From an uncultured Clostridia bacterium (GTDB lineage Bacteria > Bacillota > Clostridia > Christensenellales > Borkfalkiaceae), in contig CALDMH010000078.1 of assembly GCA_937915565.1 (NCBI GenBank), forward strand, positions 1 to 10,813: a stretch of DNA of 10,813 nucleotides. The letters are read 5' to 3'. The notes under the pieces are model-generated. The model saw only the letters and a list, made by a program, of their open reading frames with translations, was not told where the DNA came from and did no database searches. The position numbers and the translations under genes were made by a program. This document shows positions 6,891 to 10,813 of this stretch, piece after piece (position 1 is the stretch's first letter; each line of letters begins with the position of its first letter).

Positions 6891-8021
6891 GAAGAAAAAG
6901 AAATTGAAATAATCGCCGAGGAAGAACTCGAAAAAGCGAAAAAGGTCGACGGCGAAACCGAGGCCGAAAAGACCGAATCGGAAGGCGAAAAGGAAATAGA
7001 GGCGAAAGAGCTCGAAACTTATAAGGAAATGAGCCCTTTCAGGCTCGTTATGCGCAGATTTTTCCGTTCCAAGCTTTCAATCGTCGGGCTAATAATGATA
7101 GCGTTTTTGTTTGCGTTCTCCTTCCTCGGGCCGGAGATATACAGGGCGGTTGCCTCTCCCGAAACGAGATGGACGGAAACCGACCCCGACAGAAGACCGA
7201 CTATCATCGAAGAATCGAAAAACTTAAATTACAAGGATGAGGACGGTAATAAAATCGAGGTCGTTCAGGTTGTAAAAATCAGGAAGGACGTCAGGGCATA
7301 CGAGGATATTTCTCTCGAACATCTTCTCGGAACGGACGACCAGGGTCTGGACGTTTTCATTCGTCTTATGTACGGCGGAAGAATTTCGCTTACGATAGGT
7401 TTTATCGTCGTTATTCTCGAAACGCTTATCGGCGTAATTCTCGGCGGAATAGCCGGTTATTTCGGCGGTATTACCGACCAGATAATTATGAGAATAGTCG
7501 ATATTTTCAACTGCGTGCCTACGCTTCCGATATTGCTTATCGCGTCGTCGGTTATAAAAGCTTGGGAGATTCCGCCGGAATCTAACCTTCAAATTTATCT
7601 CCTTATGGCGATGATAACGATATTCAGTTGGAGCGGCGTTGCAAGGCTTGTAAGAGGCCAGATACTTATGCTTCGCGAGCAGGAATATATGACGGCGACC
7701 GAGGTTATGGGTATTCCCACTTGGAGAAGAATTTTCGTTCATCTTTTGCCTAACGTTATGCCTCAGCTTATCGTTTCTATGACGCTCGGGCTTGGCAGCG
7801 TTATTCTTTACGAATCCACGCTTTCTTATTTAGGGCTCGGAATTCAATACCCGAAGGCCGCTTGGGGAACGATGATAGCAAAATCCGACGACGTCGAGAT
7901 TTTAAATCACCATTTGAACGTGTGGCTTCCGGCAGGTATAATGATAGTAATAGCCGTTTTAGGCTTCAACTTCGTCGGCGACGGACTTCGCGACGCGATG
8001 GACCCCAAAGCGAAAAAGTAA
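6888..8021 (+). CDS. oppC: Opp/Dpp-type ABC importer permease, OppC subunit
   Basis: The second channel subunit, 377 residues from ATG 6888. Residues 1-48 are a very acidic, Glu/Lys-rich cytoplasmic tail, unusual in length. The OppC_N region SPFRLVMRRFFRSKLSIVGLIMIAFLFAF (49-77) forms helix 1. An external loop of about 60 residues (82-143), somewhat longer than normal, precedes HLLGTDDQGLDVFIRLMYGGRISL (145-168). Relatives usually read GTDxxGRDxxSR here; this copy has Leu for the first Arg and Ile for Ser. The EAA loop EYMTATEVMGIPTWRRIFVHLLPNVMPQLIV (266-296), which contacts the ATPases, is intact, as are YESTLSYLGLG (308-318) and the C-terminal NFVGDGLRDAMDPK. Remaining helices lie near 170-192, 208-225, 234-252, 298-316 and 345-365. 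It starts 4 bases after the oppB stop and ends 16 bases before oppD. Confidence 0.95.
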   Translation: MEEKEIEIIAEEELEKAKKVDGETEAEKTESEGEKEIEAKELETYKEMSPFRLVMRRFFRSKLSIVGLIMIAFLFAFSFLGPEIYRAVASPETRWTETDPDRRPTIIEESKNLNYKDEDGNKIEVVQVVKIRKDVRAYEDISLEHLLGTDDQGLDVFIRLMYGGRISLTIGFIVVILETLIGVILGGIAGYFGGITDQIIMRIVDIFNCVPTLPILLIASSVIKAWEIPPESNLQIYLLMAMITIFSWSGVARLVRGQILMLREQEYMTATEVMGIPTWRRIFVHLLPNVMPQLIVSMTLGLGSVILYESTLSYLGLGIQYPKAAWGTMIAKSDDVEILNHHLNVWLPAGIMIVIAVLGFNFVGDGLRDAMDPKAKK

Positions 8022-8037
8022 TCTATCGAGGTTATAA

Positions 8038-9198
8038 ATGTTTAAAAAAGAAAAGAACGGCGATTACCTTACCATAAAAGAAAGTCGCGAGATAATAAAA
8101 TACAACGTTAAACAAATGAAGTATTATGAGGCTCAAAAGCGCGTGAAGCGCAGCGAGTCGGAATACACCGCGCCGATGCAGGACGAAAACAACGTTGTCG
8201 AAATAGACGATTTGCACACGAGCTTCTTCACGGATAGAGGAACGGTAAAATCGGTCGACGGCGTTTCGTTTGCCATACCCAAAAACAAAATCGTAGGCGT
8301 GGTGGGGGAATCCGGTTGCGGAAAGAGCGTAACCTCGCTTTCCATAATGCAGCTCGTCGCAGCTCCGCAAGGGCAGATAACGGGCGGAGCGATAAGGTTT
8401 AATTCCGATAAACTCGGTTACAACGCAGACGGCAAAAAACTCGGCTTCGACGTTACTAAAATGCCGACGGAAGAGATGCACAAAATCCGTGGTCAGGACA
8501 TCACGATGATTTTCCAGGAGCCGATGACGAGCCTTAACCCGATTTTTACCATAGGTTATCAGCTCGATGAAGTTTCTTTCCTTCACAGGCCCGAGCTTTC
8601 AAAGGAGCAAGTTAAGGAATATAGTATCGAAATGCTCAAAAAAGTCGGAATTTCTATGCCGGAGCGTTTCTATACGGCTTACCCGCACGAATTGTCGGGC
8701 GGAATGCGTCAAAGGGTAATGATAGCAATGGCTCTTGCGGGAAACCCGAAGCTTATAATAGCGGACGAACCCACGACGGCTCTCGACGTTACCATTCAGG
8801 CCCAGATTCTCGAACTTTTAAAGGACTTGCAGGTTAACCAAGGCTGTTCGATAATGCTCATAACTCACGATTTGGGCGTTATTGCGGAAATGGCGGACGA
8901 AGTAGTCGTAATGTATGCGGGCAAGGTTATCGAGCGCGGCTCGGCAAAGGAGATATTCCACAATCCTCTTCATCCTTACACGATGGGGCTTCAAAAGAGC
9001 AAACCGCTTATAACTTCCGATTCCAACGCGCCGCTTTATTCGATACCGGGGCAAGTTCCCAACCCGATAAACCTTCCGAACAACTGCTATTTCAAAAACA
9101 GATGCGGGAAGTGCGTGGGGAAATGTAACGGAGAATATCCGAAGGAAATTAAAATAAACGACGAGCATTACGTTTCTTGCTATTTATACGAAAAGTAA
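8038..9198 (+). CDS. oppD: Opp/Dpp-type ABC importer ATPase, OppD subunit
   Basis: A cytoplasmic ATP-hydrolysing subunit that pairs with OppF beneath the channel. All nucleotide-binding motifs are intact: Walker A GESGCGKS (90-97), Q-loop Q160 in MIFQEPMTSLNP, ABC signature LSGGM (219-223), Walker B LIIADEP with catalytic E244, D-loop ALD (248-250) and H-loop H277. The oligopeptide/dipeptide C-terminal region (about 305-386) holds C350, C356, C363 and C381. These match the spacing that binds a [4Fe-4S] cluster in characterised DppD proteins, and there is an extra C359. The first 50 residues precede the usual domain start and look like a charged amphipathic helix (about 13-40). ATG 8038 follows GAGG at 8028-8031. 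It lies 16 bases after oppC and 20 before oppF. Confidence 0.96.
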   Translation: MFKKEKNGDYLTIKESREIIKYNVKQMKYYEAQKRVKRSESEYTAPMQDENNVVEIDDLHTSFFTDRGTVKSVDGVSFAIPKNKIVGVVGESGCGKSVTSLSIMQLVAAPQGQITGGAIRFNSDKLGYNADGKKLGFDVTKMPTEEMHKIRGQDITMIFQEPMTSLNPIFTIGYQLDEVSFLHRPELSKEQVKEYSIEMLKKVGISMPERFYTAYPHELSGGMRQRVMIAMALAGNPKLIIADEPTTALDVTIQAQILELLKDLQVNQGCSIMLITHDLGVIAEMADEVVVMYAGKVIERGSAKEIFHNPLHPYTMGLQKSKPLITSDSNAPLYSIPGQVPNPINLPNNCYFKNRCGKCVGKCNGEYPKEIKINDEHYVSCYLYEK

Positions 9199-9218
9199 GC
9201 TAAAATCGGAGAAATCAG

Positions 9219-10376
9219 ATGGATAAAACCATAGAAAAAAAAGAATTTAACGGCGAGAATATCCTCGAAGTTAAAAATCTTAAAAAATATTTCGTAATAA
9301 AAAAATCCTTGTTCGGAAAGCCCGAAGCGTATCTTAAAGCCGTTGATAACGTTAGTTTTTCGGTTAAAACCGGAACTACGATAGGCGTCGTGGGCGAGTC
9401 CGGTTGCGGAAAAACGACGCTCGGAAGAACGATACTCAAACTTTACGATTCCGACGGCGGACAGATTTTCTTCGAGGGCGAGGAGATAACGAACCTCAGC
9501 CGTAAAGAAATGATGAAATACCGCACGGATATTCAGCTTATCTTTCAGGACCCGTATTCGTCCCTGCCGCCGAGAATGACAGTCGGCAATATTATCGCCG
9601 AAGCGGTCAGGATTCACAATATCGTTCCGAATGAAGAAGTTCACGGTTACGTTCTCGATATAATGAAAAAATGCGGGCTTCAACCGCAGCATTACGACAG
9701 GTATCCGCACGAGTTTTCGGGCGGACAAAGACAGCGTATCTGCATAGCGAGAGCGCTTGCCGTAAACCCCAAACTCGTAATTTGCGACGAGCCTGTTTCG
9801 GCTCTCGACGTTTCCATTCAGGCGCAGATAATCAACCTATTGAAGGACTTACAGAAGAAATTGAACCTCACTTACGTGTTCATTTCTCACGACCTTTCGG
9901 TGGTTAAATACATTACCGACCAGATACTCGTTATGTATCTCGGCAATATGATGGAGCTCGGCGAAACGGACGAAATTTTCGATAACCCGTTGCATCCTTA
10001 CACTAAGGCTCTTTTCTCCGCCGTGCCTGTTCCCGACCCTGACTATAAGATGAAGAGAATTATTCTCGAAGGCGATATTCCTTCGCCTGCAAATCCACCG
10101 AAGGGTTGCAAATTCCACACGCGTTGCTCGGAATGTATGAACGTTTGTAAGTTCGTTGAGCCGGCTTATCACGAGGCTGCCAAGGGGCATTTCGTGGCTT
10201 GTCACCTTTACGATAAAGAGGTGATGGCAAACCTTGCGAAGTACGACGAGGAATACGCCGAAATCGAGAGAAAGAAAGCCGAAGAAGAGGCCGAAAAGGC
10301 AAGGCTTCTTGCGCTTAAAAAAGGCAAATTCAAGAAACGCGACGCCGCCGAAAAAACGCCCGCGGACGGTGAATAA
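9219..10376 (+). CDS. oppF: Opp/Dpp-type ABC importer ATPase, OppF subunit
   Basis: The partner ATPase of OppD. Motifs visible are Walker A GESGCGKT (59-66), Q-loop Q110 in LIFQDPYSSLPPRMTV, signature FSGGQ (166-170), Walker B LVICDEP with catalytic E191, D-loop ALD and H-loop H224. Residues 37-42 (EAYLKAV) correspond to the OppF-type strand before the Walker A helix. The C-terminal region carries C297, C303, C310 and C328, a probable [4Fe-4S] site, plus C306, the same C-X2-C addition as in OppD. After the usual end near residue 332 comes a 50-residue Glu/Lys-rich extension (about 335-385), probably a long charged helix, which most relatives lack. ATG 9219 is preceded by GGAG at 9208-9211. 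The stop overlaps the start region of the next gene. Confidence 0.96.
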   Translation: MDKTIEKKEFNGENILEVKNLKKYFVIKKSLFGKPEAYLKAVDNVSFSVKTGTTIGVVGESGCGKTTLGRTILKLYDSDGGQIFFEGEEITNLSRKEMMKYRTDIQLIFQDPYSSLPPRMTVGNIIAEAVRIHNIVPNEEVHGYVLDIMKKCGLQPQHYDRYPHEFSGGQRQRICIARALAVNPKLVICDEPVSALDVSIQAQIINLLKDLQKKLNLTYVFISHDLSVVKYITDQILVMYLGNMMELGETDEIFDNPLHPYTKALFSAVPVPDPDYKMKRIILEGDIPSPANPPKGCKFHTRCSECMNVCKFVEPAYHEAAKGHFVACHLYDKEVMANLAKYDEEYAEIERKKAEEEAEKARLLALKKGKFKKRDAAEKTPADGE

Positions 10377-10380
10377 GGTG
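10368..10380 (+). promoter_or_regulatory. Coupled start region of the tail-anchored protein gene
   Basis: GGTGA at 10368-10372 can pair with the 16S anti-Shine-Dalgarno end, and five bases later GTG 10378 opens the frame, one base after the oppF stop TAA (10374-10376). A second in-frame GTG at 10369 has no suitable ribosome binding site. The true start is therefore probably 10378, translated by ribosomes finishing oppF. Confidence 0.45.
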
Positions 10381-10689
10381 ACGGAAGAAAAAAAGGACGG
10401 CGTATCCCAAGAAGATTTTGAAGTGAAGACGGAGAACCGAAAGGGGAAAAAGCCGAAGAAAGCTAAAAAGAAGAAGCCTGTTTACGTTGACGACGGCCAT
10501 ACGGTTTATAGTATGGAAAACCTTCCGTCGGTTGCAGGGAAGAAAAAGAAGGACGACGGAGTGAACGTTACGAAGAAAGAGCGAGCCGCAATGCTCAAAG
10601 CGGCTTACGCCTATTATTTGCCGCGATTGCTCCTCGGAGTTTTATGTTTTGCCGCCGCAGTAGTGCTGATATGGCTCTGGTTGAAATAG
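10378..10689 (+). CDS. Small tail-anchored membrane protein, function unknown
   Basis: A 103-residue protein from GTG 10378 (106 if GTG 10369 is used). Residues 1-34 are Lys/Glu-rich and ordered like a tail, with a Lys block PKKAKKKKP near 26-34. A compact segment VYVDDGHTVYSMENLPSV (35-52) stands out as the most motif-like part. A second Lys block follows (55-58), then a short amphipathic stretch KKERAAMLKAAYAYYLP (66-82) and one hydrophobic membrane helix LLLGVLCFAAAVVLIWLWL (84-102) ending at the C-terminus. There is no signal peptide, so the N-terminal part should stay in the cytoplasm with the helix as a tail anchor. I do not recognise a named family, although short Clostridia proteins with a DDGxTxxxM motif and one C-terminal helix are familiar to me. 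The coupling to oppF suggests a part in assembly or regulation of the importer. It may equally be an unrelated passenger. Confidence 0.75.
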   Translation: MTEEKKDGVSQEDFEVKTENRKGKKPKKAKKKKPVYVDDGHTVYSMENLPSVAGKKKKDDGVNVTKKERAAMLKAAYAYYLPRLLLGVLCFAAAVVLIWLWLK

Positions 10690-10743
10690 CGGACGGCGAA
10701 CCTTATAAAGTTTAAAAATTTTTCTGAAAAGGCTGTAAATCAT

Positions 10744-10772
10744 TTGACAATGCGGGATTATTTTGATAGAAT
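10744..10772 (+). promoter_or_regulatory. Strong sigma-A promoter of the tRNA gene
   Basis: A perfect TTGACA at 10744-10749 and TAGAAT at 10767-10772 are separated by 17 bases. Transcription would start near 10779, about 14 bases before the tRNA. The strength fits a stable RNA gene and makes the tRNA independent of the upstream operon. Confidence 0.85.
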
Positions 10773-10792
10773 ATACAAGCATTGTGAGTGAT

Positions 10793-10813
10793 GCGGGTGT
10801 AGTTCAATGGTAG
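10793..10813 (+). tRNA. 5' end of a tRNA gene, probably tRNA-Gly (partial)
   Basis: The last 21 bases read GCGGGTGTAGTTCAATGGTAG. They show a 7-base acceptor strand (GCGGGTG), the conserved TA at positions 8-9 expected as U8 and a purine, and a D-arm with GGTAG. This start is typical of bacterial tRNA-Gly (GCC anticodon), but the anticodon lies beyond the window, so the identity is an inference from the acceptor and D-arm. Confidence 0.8.

Noticed and set aside
10234..10377. ATG at 10234 as the start of the last small gene
   Set aside because: It would overlap oppF by 143 bases, and the added Arg/Lys-rich residues are the shadow of the oppF tail in another frame.
10690..10743. Terminator for the operon ahead of the tRNA
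   Set aside because: AAAAATTTTT at 10714-10723 is present, but no GC-rich stem precedes a T-run, so no intrinsic terminator can be supported.

Overview
The window looks like the chromosome of an uncultured Gram-positive gut-type bacterium of the Clostridia (Bacillota). This is inferred from lipoprotein signal peptides with Cys lipoboxes, GGAG-type ribosome binding sites, sigma-A promoters with 17-base spacers, a Listeria-Bacteroides (Flg_new) repeat and oversized extracytoplasmic transporter domains. The large insertions and Ser/Glu-rich lipoprotein linkers recall Christensenellales-like lineages, but that is only an impression. All supported genes read on the + strand.

Layout: (1) 2-409, the C-terminal end of an unidentified beta-rich protein, closed by an intrinsic terminator at 478-512. 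(2) 410-906, an AT-rich intergenic region with three copies of an ATTGCATATTT motif, a near-consensus sigma-A promoter (724-752) and a predicted 5' leader of about 147 nt holding a row of short tetraloop-type hairpins. (3) 907-2148, a lipoprotein with one Flg_new repeat and a probable beta-helix. (4) 2149-2306, a spacer with a degenerate 17/18-bp tandem repeat. (5) 2307-10376, a complete peptide/nickel-family (Opp/Dpp) ABC importer in the order oppA-oppB-oppC-oppD-oppF. A nested inverted repeat with a perfect 38-bp palindromic core lies between oppA and oppB. (6) 10378-10689, a small tail-anchored membrane protein translationally coupled to oppF. (7) 10744-10813, a strong promoter and the first 21 bases of a tRNA, probably tRNA-Gly.

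From 907 to 10689 no convincing terminator is seen. The genes therefore probably form one operon driven from 724-752, with the palindrome between oppA and oppB as a likely point of differential expression or mRNA processing. The lipid-anchored binding protein would capture substrate, OppB/OppC form the channel, and OppD/OppF hydrolyse ATP. What is unusual is the extra mass outside the membrane: about 260 residues inserted in OppA, about 150 in the first loop of OppB and a somewhat enlarged first loop in OppC. The lipoprotein and the tail-anchored protein are candidate accessory parts. The binding protein also seems to lack the Asp that binds peptide N-termini in OppA/DppA, so its substrate should not be assumed to be peptides.
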